Shown here piece after piece: positions 48,529 through 59,938 of a stretch of DNA of 64,000 nucleotides. The notes under the pieces are model-generated. The model ran no database searches and was not told the DNA's origin. It saw only the letters and a program-made list of their open reading frames with translations. The DNA comes from Aulostomus chinensis (taxonomy: Eukaryota; Chordata; Actinopteri; Syngnathiformes; Aulostomidae). The DNA lies in the NCBI GenBank assembly GCA_037954235.1, contig JBBMOA010000005.1, positions 1,877,501 to 1,941,500 on the forward strand, read 5' to 3'. Both the position numbers and the translations under genes were made by a program. Each line of letters starts with the position of its first letter. Positions within the stretch are counted from its first letter, which is position 1.

Positions 48529-50990
48529 ATGAATGAAGTCCATGTGGTCAGAGAGGGCTGGCTCCACAAACGAGGTAAAAAGTACGAGGTACAAACGCTG
48601 CTCGCTCAGTCCAGCAGAGGGAGACTGGTGAGCTCAGTGTGGTCCTGTTTACCGCACCAAGTTTCATGAGACATCTCTCTGCTCATTTGTCTTCCTCAGG
48701 TGAGTACATCAAGACGTGGCGGCGGAGGTACTTTATCCTCAAGAGTGACGGCTCCTTCATCGGTTACAAGGAGAAGCCGGAACTGAGCGATCGGACTTGG
48801 CCACCTCTCAACAACTTCTCCCTGGCAGGTCAGTTGTTTAGATGTTGAACATTTTGGTTCTCATTGTGCCTCCAGTTAGTTGGATGTTTTTACTTCAGTT
48901 TAGATGGAATCCAATCTAGGGGTGGAACGGAAGACCCAAACCTGGGCAGCCGAGGTGCAACGAAACTTGAATGCTCCTCTGTCCTTCTTTTATTCAGCAG
49001 TGGTTCAGACGACTGGCCTGTCCTCAGTGATAAACTGCAAGGCTGGTGGAGAACATTTAGTCTCCTTTTCAAACAAAGAGAGAGTTGGGATTTTCTGTCA
49101 GATAAGTGGGAACTTTGAAACTGTTTCTGGAGACAGACGAAAATACCAGGGGATACGACCACGACGGTAAGAGGAGCTCTGAGAGAGAGCTGACGGTCCA
49201 CAGACAGGCTGTGCCCTGAATGAACCCCTGGTGCTGTTGACCACCCAACAACATGCTGATACGATGCTGTCATCAAGTAAAACCAGCAGGCCAGTGTGGA
49301 GCTTTTCTTGGGATCGAGGTCCTTCAAGAGTGCGTCAGATCATCAGTTTAGGAGTGAGACAGACCGTTGAAGGGGAGGCGCAATTTGTTTTGATCAGTTG
49401 CTCGATATTTTTCCAGGGGAGACGTCAACAATTGTTCCCACTATTCAGTGAGTTCTGCTTTCATGTCAATCTGCTCCCAGCAGCGGCGCAGGTGTCTAAG
49501 ACCTCAAGATAAGTAAAACCCTCACTCGGACAAAAACCTGGGTATTTTCTCATGTCGCTGGTCAGCAGCAACTTGCTGTGATTCCAAGTCACGGGTCTTT
49601 GGTAGCGTCTGTTGCTGCTGCAGTTGTCTGGTTCAAGCTGCCATTTGTTGTTGTGCAGCGCTCATATGTGTCCAGAGGGGGGGTTGGTCTTGCAGCATTT
49701 GTCCTGCCCCTCCTCCACTGTGATTGGACAACACAAACTCTCTGAAATGTAAGGCGAGAGACCTCTCCAGAAACACAGAAAACCAAAATGAAAAAGTGGA
49801 ACCCAGCTGTCACCACCTTGTGTGGGACAGCGCTGATGCAGGTAAAACACCTCTGCCGAGTCCATGCATCCACACAGGAATTATTCCTGGGTCGTTACAC
49901 ACGTAGGGTTTCCCAGTTTAAAAAACTGTTGGAATTCAACGTCACGAACGCCATGAAACTCTCATCCATTAAAAAATCCCAGTGGATTTGATGCCTGTAG
50001 ATATTGAGAGTTGAGTCAAGGGAACCTTGTAAAGCTGCGTGAGGTCTGCCACTGCTGAACAACTCCACACCCACAGCCACTCAGGCCGTCCCAGCCTGCT
50101 GACACACAAATCAGACTTGGCTCCTTTTTGACCCCAACTGGTCCCCCAACCTGTGGCTCATCTGCAGGGAGGAGAGCTTTGCCTTGCCGGGGTGCCAGTC
50201 AGCACTCTGTCACGTCCCACTGAGTCGATTTGAGCAACAGCTCATGAGCCACTCAGCCAGTCACAACCTGTTGGTGATCCCAGCAGGTTTGGTGTCCAGC
50301 TGCTGCAGTGCTGACCACAATGGTGACTGGCAGGCATAAATCAGCTGATTCTGTTCCACCTGCTTCAAACCATGCTGGAGGATGTCCAGTCCTGGTGCAC
50401 CTTCATTGGTGGAGGCTTGGCGGTGTGGATGAACAAACGGCGTCAGAGGAAGCCCTGTGTTTGGAAGGTTCCTCTAAAACAGCAGCACTGCACTGGCCTG
50501 GCACACTGGTTGATGGTGATGGAAGCCCAGCAGGTGGTCCTGGGCAGAGGCTGTGGTGCTGACGCAGGAGTCGCTAACCCGTCTGGACATCAGACGTTTG
50601 TGTCATTCATGCATCAATCATTCATGTCGCTTGGGTTTTCTCCCGCCCAGAATGCCAGCTCATGAAGACTGAAAAACCCCGACCCAACACGTTTGTCATC
50701 CGTTGCCTGCAGTGGACCACTGTCATTGAATGCACCTTTCACGTGGACAGCAATGACGAGAGGTAAGAAGGACTGAAGAATGTGGTAATAATGAAACTCG
50801 GTTCATTTGTTTGAGGCCGGCATGTTCACGTGCTCCTAGAGAGGAATGGATGCGAGCAATCCAGGCTGTGGCCAACGGTCTGAAGATGCGAGAACAGGAG
50901 GAAGAGGAGCCGATGAATGTGTTCGGCTCCCCCAGCCAGAGCAGCCTGGAGGATGCGGAGGCGGCCACGTCCAAGAGCCGCAACAAAGTG
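48529..50990 (+). CDS. akt2: AKT2-type PH-domain exons (four exons)
   Basis: Exons: 48529-48574, 48700-48828, 50651-50762 and 50840-50990, all with GT-AG borders and matching phases (1, 1, 2, 0), the same intron positions as vertebrate AKT genes. Together they encode 146 residues: MNEVHVVREGWLHKRGEYIK (start as in AKT2), WRRRYFILKSDGSFIGYKE, CQLMKTEKPRPNTFVIRCLQ, the DEREEWMRAIQAVANGLK helix, and an acidic linker ending SKSRNKV. The PH domain (residues ~5-108) binds PIP3/PIP2 and brings AKT to the membrane. Lys14, Glu17, Arg23 and Arg25 are kept, but Arg86 (VIERTFHVD in human) is Cys. The next AKT exon (kinase start) is missing; the next in-phase exon downstream belongs to a glucose transporter. 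The ATG at 48529 is chosen by homology and context (caccATGa). Confidence 0.92.
48829..50650 (+). other. Intron 2 of the akt2-type gene
   Basis: 1.8 kb with no recognised exon or clear repeat family. ORFs on both strands lack family motifs. Confidence 0.5.
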
Positions 50991-51232
50991 GTAAGAAGAT
51001 CTGTGGTCGTGGACGATGGAGGTGGAGGGAGCTGACCCAAACATCAGCTAGAAGGGTCTTTGTTTTCCTTGGACCAGTTTGTTTCCTGTTCATGGTGGTT
51101 CTTTAATGTTAGCTTCCTTCAGGGCTGTCATTGTGTGTCTGGTGATTGTGATCATCTGGCTTTGCTAAGATGAGGGGCCTGGAGGCTGTAAATGTGGGGG
51201 ATCTGGATGAATTAGCATTGCTTCCTCTGCAG

Positions 51233-51340
51233 AGTTGTGTGCTGAAGAGGTTCATGTCAAAGCCCAGCAACGTATCTCTGCAGAGCCAACGTTCTTTTGA
51301 TTCAGTCGATAGATTTGAAAATAGAAACTTGACGGCAGGT
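51233..51340 (+). other. Exon-like segment between PH and GLUT exons
   Basis: A strong acceptor (ttgcttcctctgcag) and a consensus donor (ggcag|gtaagt) flank 108 bp with one open frame: SCVLKRFMSKPSNVSLQSQR then SFDSVDRFENRNLTA. Entry phase 0 fits the akt2 exon ending at 50990, but the exit phase (1 by the frame, position 51340 being the last G) does not fit the transporter exon at 52343. Not AKT or GLUT sequence. A cryptic exon or chance. Confidence 0.3.
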
Positions 51341-51487
51341 AAGTCAATACCTCATCCAGAGGTGTGGCAACCAAACCAGGAAGTATTCCAGAGTGATTTA
51401 TGTGTTATCTTCCAGGGGTGAAAAGTCCAAATCCTGCTGAAGTCATTTTGACTTGAGTTACCCAACACCTGCATGAAAATATAGAAA

Positions 51488-51700
51488 ACCCTCACGGGTT
51501 CTCTCCGGTGCTCCGGCTTCCTCCACAGTCCAAAGACATCAAGAGGGACCAGGTTAATACAGACTCTAAATTGACCGTAGGCGTGGCTGGGAGAGCCAAT
51601 GGTTGTCTGTCTCTATGTGTTGGCCCTGCCATGGACTGGTGACCTGTCCAGGGGGAAGGCTGCTGGGATAGGCAGTGGGTCCCAGGGACTGGGGCACCGT
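51488..51700 (+). repeat. Dispersed LINE-tail-like repeat
   Basis: Contains ggttctctccggtgctccgg, cttcctccacagtccaaagaca and catggactggtgacctgtcc, a very common fish interspersed sequence (3' region of an L2-like LINE in my memory). Coding ORFs here are artefacts. Confidence 0.6.
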
Positions 51701-52342
51701 ACATGTGTGTATGTGGACATACTTACAGACATGCACATGTGTGTGCGTGTTCATGCGATAAATGTGAATGAACACGCTGTCGTTCAGCATTCAGCAAAAT
51801 GTGATGATGTAACCTGAGTAAAATGAAATGATGCATTCCCAGTATGACCAGTCCCCCATCATCAGTGGCCTGACTGGACTGGTCACCAGTGCAAACTCTT
51901 TATTTCCTGTGAGCATGAAGCTTGATGAGCATCAGACGTCCCCTTGAGGACGGTGACGCTTCCTCTGAGACTCAGACGAGCGTCATGAGAGCGGTGGTGG
52001 CTTCTTCATTGCGCCGTCATGTAAATGACAGGGAACTCTTCCTCAGTCAGGGAAGCTTGGTGTCTATATCAGCTTTTTATCAAATATATTGTTTGAATTG
52101 TGTGATTATTTTATGAAATAAAGGATACAGAATTTACATATTTATGTTATATTTCTTTATTTTTGGTTGATGCAGTTGCTCAGACATGAATGAATGAATC
52201 ACTAAAAGAGCTTGTTAGTTGTCCGTACACAGGAAAGTTATGTCTATCAACCACTGACCTTCATGGTGTCCATCATTAAAAATCCCTTTACGAGCCCAGA
52301 CTTTGTGTTAACTTTGTCTGTTTCCTCTTTCTCCCTCTCCAG

Positions 52343-55300
52343 GAAAAACAGGTCACAGGTTACCTGCTGTTCTCTCTGGCCACCGCCGTCATCGGCTCTC
52401 TGCAGTTTGGTTACAACACTGGAGTCATCAACGCTCCAGAGCAGGTAGGGGACTGCGTTCCTGGTGTGAGCTGCTCTCAGTCTTAACATGTCAAAGAAAT
52501 CCCAAGAACCCCTAAGAAATGAGAGCAGAGGAAGAGATCTGATCAGGCTCCTCCACGGAGGCTCCTCCACGGAGGCCCCTCCACGGAAGCTCCTCCACGG
52601 AGGCTCCTCCACGGAGGCTCCTCCACGTGATGTTCCATACCTTCACATCAATAACACCCAAACAATTCTGCTGTATTTACATATTCATTACGAATGAAGC
52701 ATTTCTGTGTCTAAAAACGGACAAATAAAACAGAGGTCAAACCTGGTTGACACATTTGTTTGTTCATTTGCTTGTTTGTTCATTTGGATTGCAACTCTCT
52801 CTCCAACTCCAGAAACTCAGATCCTTCTTCAATGATACTTGGTTGGAGCGCTACGGCGAGGCCATCAGCCCAGGGGTCTGCACCATCGTCTGGAGCATCA
52901 CTGTTTCCATCTTTAGTGTTGGCGGCATGGTGGGCTCTTTCAGCGTGGGCTTCATGGCAAACCGATTTGGCAGGTGGGGAAGGAAACTTGTTAATTTGTT
53001 CGATCATTTACACACAAAAAACAAATAATATTTTCAAGTGAGGTTTAAAAGTATCTGTATAACAGTATTACTACACCGGTGTGCTTCAGTCGTAGCGCCA
53101 CCACTCTAGATGGAGTTTAGATTTTCACAAGATGCCTCCAAAGTTCCCCACAGTTGTTACTTCTTTGTTTGAGCCAGCACCACACCACTCTTCCTGTTCC
53201 ATCTGGTGATGAGATGATGATGGTGATGATTAGGGTTCAGATTTCCAGAACGTCAGACTAGGATTACACCATCCTTCCTCCTTCACTTGCTTTCTGTGGT
53301 ATGCATCAGTTTAGAGATTGTAAGATTTCATCTGACATTCCTCTGGGCTATGATTGTTCCTGGTCTGGTTCTGGGCTGGTCCTGCATTCCAGGCGTCGCT
53401 CCATGTCTCTGGTCAACTGTCTGGCCGTGATTGGTGGCCTCCTCATGGGTTTCTCCACCATCTGTTCGTCCTATGAGATGGTGATTGCCGGTCGCCTCGT
53501 CATTGGCCTGTTCTGTGGTTTCTTTACCGGCTTGACTCCCATGTATGTGGGCGAGGTGTCACCCACGCCCCTCAGAGGGGCCTTTGGAACCCTGCACCAG
53601 CTTGGGGTGGTGGTGGGCATCCTGATAGCTCAGGTGAGAACTTCGCACTCCTAATATGGCATAGATTAGATTAGTTTTACAAGAATTTATAGATAGTGTT
53701 TAACCCTATCTTACTGTGTAGATCTGTGGTCTGGAGGCTCTCCTGGGCTCTCAGCAGCTGTGGCCCCTGCTGTTGGCCCTCACAATAGCCCCCGCTGTGC
53801 TGCAGTGTATCCTGCTGCCCTTCTGCCCTGAGAGCCCCCGCTTCCTGCTTATCAACCTCAACCAGGAGGAGCAGGCACGTAAAGGTACACACCAGGACTA
53901 CAGTGCTAGTCATTGCTGCAACTACTGAGTTGGACTATAGTTTTACTGCTGCTTCTAGCACAAATACTACCAAAGATACTCCTGCAACTAGTGACAATAC
54001 CACTGCTTTTATTGATGATGGTACTGCCTCCAGTGGGTTGGAGCTGTATCTTGTATTGATACTGTGACAAGATGTCAGCAAACGAGGGTCTGAGACCTTC
54101 CCTAGTATCAAGAATCTGTCCATGTGTTAAAGGTTCTAGTGGGCTGCACCAGATTTACAGAGTGTTTGTGTGAATGGTTTTTAAAGTGTTGGTGCGTCTC
54201 TGCGGTTCGGATGATGTCAGTAAAGACCTGCAGGAGATGAAGGAGGAAAGTGCCAAGATGGCCCTGGAGAAGAAGGTGACCATTCCGGAACTGTTCCGCT
54301 CAGCAGCATATCGCCAGCCCCTCCTCATCGCCGTCATGCTGCAGTTGTCTCAGCAGCTGGCAGGCATCAATGCTGTGAGTGTCTCCCTCTCTTTCAAGTC
54401 AAGTCAGGTTTATTTGTACGGTGCCAAACCCCAACCAAAGTTCTGTCCTGACTCTTCTACTCCAAGTAGAGCAGGTCCAGCACCTCCCTCCTTCAATGAA
54501 CCTCCACCCAACAATTTTCCATCAGGCAGGAAGGTGGAGCAGATCCAGGATCAGTGGGGACTGAGAGAGAGCAGGAGAGCAGGACAGAGACAAAGACAGA
54601 GAATGGAGGAAAACAGAGAGACAGAAGGAAAGAGAGGGACAGAGATAAAGAGGGAGAGAAAGGAGGAGAGACTGATGGACAGAGACAAAGACAGAGAATG
54701 GAGGAAGACAGAGAGACTGAAGGAAAGACAGGGACAGAGATAAAGAGAGAGAGAAAGGAGGAGAGACTGATGGATAGAGACAAAGACAGAGAATGGAGGA
54801 AGACAGAGAGACAGAAGGAGAGAGAGGGAAAGAGAGAAAGAGAGGAGGAGAGACTGATGGACAGACGGGGACGTGAGCAGGTGGAGCTACAGGTGGCAGC
54901 TGGAGCCTCTTCAGGTCTGCAGCCTCCTCCAGCAGCACCAGGATCTGGGATGAGGGGAGAAGAAGAGGAGTTAGTAACACGTCTGAGGACAGGAGGAGGA
55001 GAGAGAAGCCCAGTGCATCATGGGAGATCCCAGCAGTCTGAACCTATAGCAGCAGGTCTAAGGGCCAGCCTAAGCAGTCCTGACTATAAGCCTGATCAAC
55101 AAGGAGGTCTTAAGTCTGCTCTTAAACCTAGAGAGGGGGTCTTGGTCCTGGACTGGAACTGGGAGACGGTTCCACAGGAGGGGAGCCTGATAGCTGAAGG
55201 CTCTGGCTCCATTCTACTGTTAGAACTCTAGGAACCAGCAGGAACCCTGCATCCTGGGAGTGAAGGGTTCTAGCTGGATCATAGGGGACTAGGAGCTCTG

Positions 55301-55435
55301 TCAGGGATGAAGGAGCCTGGTTGTTGAGGACTTTTATAGTAGAAGAAGAATTTTAAATTCTGTTCTGAATTTGACAGGGAGCCATGCAGAGAAGCCAGTC
55401 CAGGAGAGACCTGGTCTCTGCTACCAGTTCTTTCA

Positions 55436-55500
<65 letters not shown>

Positions 55501-57994
55501 ATAGAACTCAATGTTACCAAATTGTTGAAGCGTGAGACTGAATTTATTTATTACCTCAAACCAGAACCAGAGGAAGGTCAGTCCCAGGTACCAGCTGCAG
55601 TAACTGGTTCTAGTGGGTTTGATGTGTTGGTAGCATATTTTACTGTTATTGCCTCACCACCCTGGTCCACACCACAGACCGAGTACAAGAGTGCAGCTTC
55701 CACTGCAGTTTAGTTGGACAATCAAGGCCAGTTCAGAGCCCCTGAACTCTTGGTTGGGTGATCGGTTCTTCCTTCAGTATTTAAGGATTTAATTAACCTG
55801 TCAAACTGTTTGCTAACTGCTTTACATGTGCTTTGAGTTGCAGGAAATCAATCGTTATTTAACCTTTAAGTTGTCAGTAAACAATCAATCACCCATGGGT
55901 GTAGGCCTAGTTGATGTTACCCAGAGTGGCCAGCAAGGTGGAGGGGAGGAGGGAGGAACAACCAGCTCTGTGTTGGTAAATGATATGAAGGGTGTTAAAA
56001 TACAGTTAGCATGTCACTGAATCGGTAACGTTTTGGTGTCCTCTCTCCCTCTGCATTGTGTTCCTCAGGTGTTCTACTACTCCACCGGGATCTTTGAAAG
56101 TGCTGGTGTGAAGCAACCCATCTACGCCACCATTGGCGCTGGCATCGTCAACACCATCTTCACTGTTGTTTCTGTGAGTTAAAGTGCAGTTGGTTTGAGA
56201 CACAGGATACATGAACCAAGGAAGAACCCATTTATTGGCAATGGTACGTCCATTGGAACACTAGTTGGCACTGTGCCCCCTTACAGATCAAGTGGGTTGA
56301 TTCCCAACCACATTATCAAGGTCTGACCTTGAACTTATGATTTCGGTTGACTAACGCCTGAAGCACACCATAAATCAGCGTCAGTTTGGGGGGGGGGGGG
56401 ACCTGACCTGGTGTGTCTGAAGCTGAGTGTGATGACATGTCCAACAATTCATAAAAGATTCAGATTCAGAAAACTATCTTTATCCCTGTGGAGGGCAATC
56501 GTGGTAGCAGAGAGCGGTACAGTGGGTTCCACAACAACATACAATCGGTGACGAAGTGCAGTGGAACGATCTATACGTCCCAGAGTTAGCAACAGTTACC
56601 TTGTAAAGGGCATGACAGAAGTAGTAGTGCACAATAGATAAGTAGTATATTTACATTATTGTACTAAGTATTTTGCAAATATTGTGGTCTGTACAGGATG
56701 AATCGTAGCATGAATAGAGTATAAATACAGCTGCAGCACATACAGGAAGTACAGGCATACACTCGGTGTAGGACAAGTGGCCAGTGGCGGTCTTGTGGGT
56801 GGTACCAGGGGTCAGAGTGCAGGGAGGTCAGAGTTCAGGAGGAGGACAGCCTGGGGGACAAAGGGGGATCTCCTCCTCTGGGTCATGCAGACACCGGAGT
56901 CTGGGACCAGATGGCAGCCTCTCGAATGCCGGGAAGAGAGCATGGGAGGGGTCCTTCAGGATCTGGGCAGCCATGCTGTGGACCTGCTGCTCACACACAG
57001 CTGTCAGGGAGCGAATGGGAAGTCCAGTAATCTTGGAACTCACCTTGACAATGCTATGTAGGCAGTTCCTCTCCTGCAGGTTGATGGAGTGGAACCAGCA
57101 GACCACTGAGAACCATAAGACTAATTCAATAAATGTGAAGGAGCAGGTCAGAAGGATCTTGCTGCTGACAGAGAAATCAGTCCTCCTTGTCTTGGTCCAA
57201 TAGCTCTTCCTGGTGGAGAAGGCGGGACGAAGGACTCTGCACCTCCTGGGTCTTGGGGGAATGGCAGTCAGTGCTCTGCTAATGACTGTGGCACTCTTGC
57301 TGGTGAGTTGAGCACTCATGCACACAGATGCAGAACACAATTCAGTGGCAATGTCTCATGTCTCTGTCTTTCCATCCATGTGAGCAGAAGAGCAACCCTG
57401 CCATGAGCTACGTGGCCATCTTGGCTGTCATGCTCTTCGTTGCCATGTTTGAACTGGGCCCTGGGCCAATCCCATGGTTCATTGTTGCTGAGCTCTTCTC
57501 CCAGGGACCTCGCCCAGCAGCTATGGCTGTGGCTGGCTGCTGCAATTGGACATCTAACTTCCTGGTTGGAATGAGCTTCCCCAAATTAGTGGTGAGGTTC
57601 TTGGGTTAACCCTAACCCTCTTGCTGGTTTTCCTCTCTGTCTTGCTTCTAACATTTTAATGGGTGTCTCTCTCTGTCCTCAGGAGCTATTAGAGCATTGG
57701 GTCTTCCTCATCTTCACTGGCTTTCTCATCTTCTTCTTCATCTTCACCTTCCTAAAAGTCCCAGAGACCAAGGGAAAGACGTTTGACGAGATCGCCCGCA
57801 GCTTCGGCCCGCCTCCCGCCTCCTCATCGGTTGAGGACCCCCCTGCCCCTGCCAGTTTTGGTAGGACACTTTCCACCTCACCGGTGAAAGAGAAGGTACC
57901 ACTGGTTGTAGCCCCAGTGGCAGCGCCACCCCCCACAGCTGAAACCACACCCCTTGAAGATAAATCAACCCCACCTGTGCAGGAGAGTGTGTAG
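52343..57994 (+). CDS. slc2a3: Class I facilitative glucose transporter, GLUT3-like (nine exons)
   Basis: Exons 52343-52444, 52813-52973, 53393-53633, 53722-53884, 54187-54374, 56069-56173, 57204-57302, 57388-57591 and 57683-57994; all borders GT-AG, phases consistent, no stop. Sizes 102/161/241/163/188/105/99/204 match the GLUT1/GLUT3 exon pattern. They encode 524 residues of a 12-helix MFS sugar transporter: EKQVTGYLLFSLATAVIGSL (helix 1), sequon NDT in the first loop, FGRRRSM, LPFCPESPRFLLI, the QLSQQLAGIN helix-7 sugar site, GRRTLHL, GPGPIPWFIVAELFSQGPRP, VPETKGKTFDEI and a Pro/Thr-rich cytosolic tail. IVNTIFTVVSLFLV, YYSTGIF and VIGLFCG are closest to GLUT3. Role: passive glucose uptake at the plasma membrane. 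The usual short first exon with its own ATG was not found; the first exon here is phase 0 and can splice from the akt2-type exon at 50990. Confidence 0.93.
54375..55440 (+). repeat. Intronic LINE-like insert with ~100 bp GA-rich minisatellite
   Basis: Within the transporter intron, 54400-54470 is a dispersed fish repeat (aagtcaagtcaggtttattt). 54585-54870 is about three copies of a GA-rich ~100 bp unit (gacagagacaaagacagaga). 54960-55440 matches the end of the LINE type at the window start (for example gagagacctggtctctgcta). (CA)n follows at 55436-55498. Confidence 0.75.
56450..57120 (-). mobile_element. Antisense LINE ORF2 C-terminal fragment in intron
   Basis: Minus strand, about 57090-56890: INLQERNCLHSIVKVSSKI, then ILKDPSHALFPAFERLPSGP, the domain after the RT in several fish non-LTR elements. 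It lies in the intron between transporter exons 56069-56173 and 57204-57302 without touching splice sites. Confidence 0.6.
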
Positions 57995-59660
57995 AGTAGC
58001 CGGACATAAAGATTGAACAGATATGAGGTTATAAATGATGGAAAAACACAATCACTATGAAACAGTAGAAGTATGATTTGATCAGACACCAACATGGCCG
58101 CCGCTGCCACTGCAGGATTAGTTTATAGGCTTTGACTGTGAAAAGGTTGTTGAATTTTCTGCCACATTTCCTTCTTTTAAATCCTCCTGTCGTTGAAGTG
58201 TGCAGTTGCTGTACGATAGTGAAATCTACATCCCTTAGAATTCAGCTCCGCGCTCCAGAGAGGGTTTCAGGTGTGGTACCAGGCACTTGTCCATGTCAAC
58301 AGGCTTCGCCAAGATGAGTCGTTAGCGATGGCAGAGCGAAGGAACGTTTCATCTGCCTTGATTCTCATCAAGCACATCTTAAATTCATGCAGTCCCTTGT
58401 TTGTTGCAGTGGATATTTCAGTGCAGTATTTCTGCGTACTAGTAGTGTTACATTTCATTGTGATGTGTTCATTTTGTACTTTACTGTGCTCAGAAGTGTT
58501 TTCACTAGATTTTTTTCTTTGACCTCAGCTGTTGTGCATGAACTCCCACACTGGAAAACGAACGCCATAATAGTGAATTACTGCCTGAGAAAAACCTGCC
58601 TCAAACATGGCGGTGGTGGTGGTGGTGGGGGTATTAGGGGTCTGTGGCACCTTCATTTTGAGGATCTAAGCTGAAACCTTTTATGGGGGGGGGGGCACAC
58701 CCCTGGTACAGTGGCTTTTCTGCTTTTGTGAGCCAATATTTCTGGAACGGTAGCTGCTTGGTAAAAACATGCTACTAGAGGAGAAAAGGTTCTAGCTTTC
58801 TTAAATCGGGTGACATGCAATGAACTGTAAGCCTTCCTTTCTTAAAGAGTAAACTACGAATATTTATTCCAATAGAAATGATAATAGATTCATATCAATT
58901 TAGAATTATTCTTATTCTGTTCAGTTGTGATACGTTTGTAGTTCAGTCCTCTATGACTGCTGCACTACTACTTCACCTCACAGCAAGTGCAGCCCCTCCG
59001 TCATAAAGACACGACTCCAAACAGATCTGCAACTGGAAGTAAATGCACGTTGGAATCGTTGCTCTGCTTCTTGTCTGGTTCACAATCGTGACTAGAAAGT
59101 CTGAGCACACCAGGCGGCTGTTTCAGTGGAGGGAAACCCACTCCAAGGAAAAATCACATGCAATCCAAGTAGAAACTAAATGAGCTCTGAGTGACACAGG
59201 AAGTCAAAGTTTAGATGTAACCAGTGAGATGCTATTTTGGCCCTGGTCCAATGCCTGGTCTGGGGCCCCAGGTTTAAAATAGAAAGAGGCCAATTTGATA
59301 ACCAAGCAGTAATGAGCTCGTCAACAGTTGTTAAGGTAACTGTGCATGATGAACGCAGAGACCTCGGGTTCACTTGGTTTTATCGCCATCCAGGCTTGCG
59401 TAGACAGATCGTGCAGCAGCAGCCATCTTGTTCCAAGTGAACGTGACCCATAGTCCAAAGCCATCGAGGGCTGAGCTCCAGATGGTGTGAACAGAAAGAG
59501 GACTGAAGGGGACCAGAGAGAGAACAGTGCCCTCCTCCAGCTAACTGATAAATGTGAACTGGAGAAGAGCTGAATTTCCTTTGGTCCACTTTGAGAGGAA
59601 TGAGTTGAGGTCTTCTATCAAGGACAGTGTGTGTCCACTCTGTAAATCTGCTCTGCTGCC
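57995..59660 (+). other. 3' flank of transporter; no AKT kinase exons
   Basis: After the transporter stop I find no further exon until 59667. I looked in all frames for AKT kinase landmarks (GKGTFGKV, YRDIK, DFGLCKEG, GTPEYLAPE, DWWGLGVVMYEM) and none is present. Contains a (GGT)n run near 58610 and a G run at 58685-58694. Confidence 0.6.
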
Positions 59661-59666
59661 CCCCAG

Positions 59667-59938
59667 CTCACCCCACTCTTCAGACCACAAGTCACGTCAG
59701 AGATGGACACGCGGTACTTCGATGATGAGTTCACGGCGCAGACCATCACTGTCACTCCTCCAGACAAGTGGGAATGCCCTGACCCACCTGGTCCACCTGT
59801 CCTGGGTCATGGGCCGGGACGTACCAACTGACCTATCTGCTGTTTGTTGCTCTTCCAGATGACGGTCTTGACTGCGAGGACCCAGGACAACAAGCAAATT
59901 TCCCCCAGTCCTCCTACTGTGCTAGCATCAGAGAGTGA
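59667..59938 (+). pseudogene. akt2: Orphan AKT2 C-terminal exons
   Basis: Exon 59667-59767 (acceptor ctgccccccag) encodes TPLFRPQVTSEMDTRYFDDE, then FTAQTITVTPPDK, the AKT C-terminal extension with the turn motif (TPP). The last exon 59859-59938 (acceptor tgctcttccag) encodes DGLDCEDPGQQA, NFPQSSYCASIRE and a stop; the SIRE end is AKT2-specific. In relatives the first of these exons is 103 nt; here the expected donor position reads AAGT|GG instead of GT. The only nearby GT leaves the exon 2 nt short and would bring a stop at the junction. The hydrophobic motif FPQFSY has lost its second Phe. The kinase domain between these exons and the PH exons is missing, so these exons no longer have a reading frame to join. 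Confidence 0.88.

Noticed and set aside
48529..50990. AKT1 or AKT3 identity for the PH exons
   Set aside because: The MNEV start and, in the tail exon, the SIRE end fit AKT2; AKT1 starts MSDV and ends SGTA.
54493..55231. Long charged or hydrophobic ORFs inside the transporter intron
   Set aside because: They read through a GA-rich minisatellite and LINE sequence; both strands are open, and the GLUT exons splice cleanly over them.
56069..57302. slc2a1 or slc2a4 identity for the transporter
   Set aside because: YYSTGIF, VIGLFCG and IFTVVSLFLV fit GLUT3 better than GLUT1 (STSIF) or GLUT4, and the GLUT4 sorting motifs are not seen; a phylogeny would settle it.
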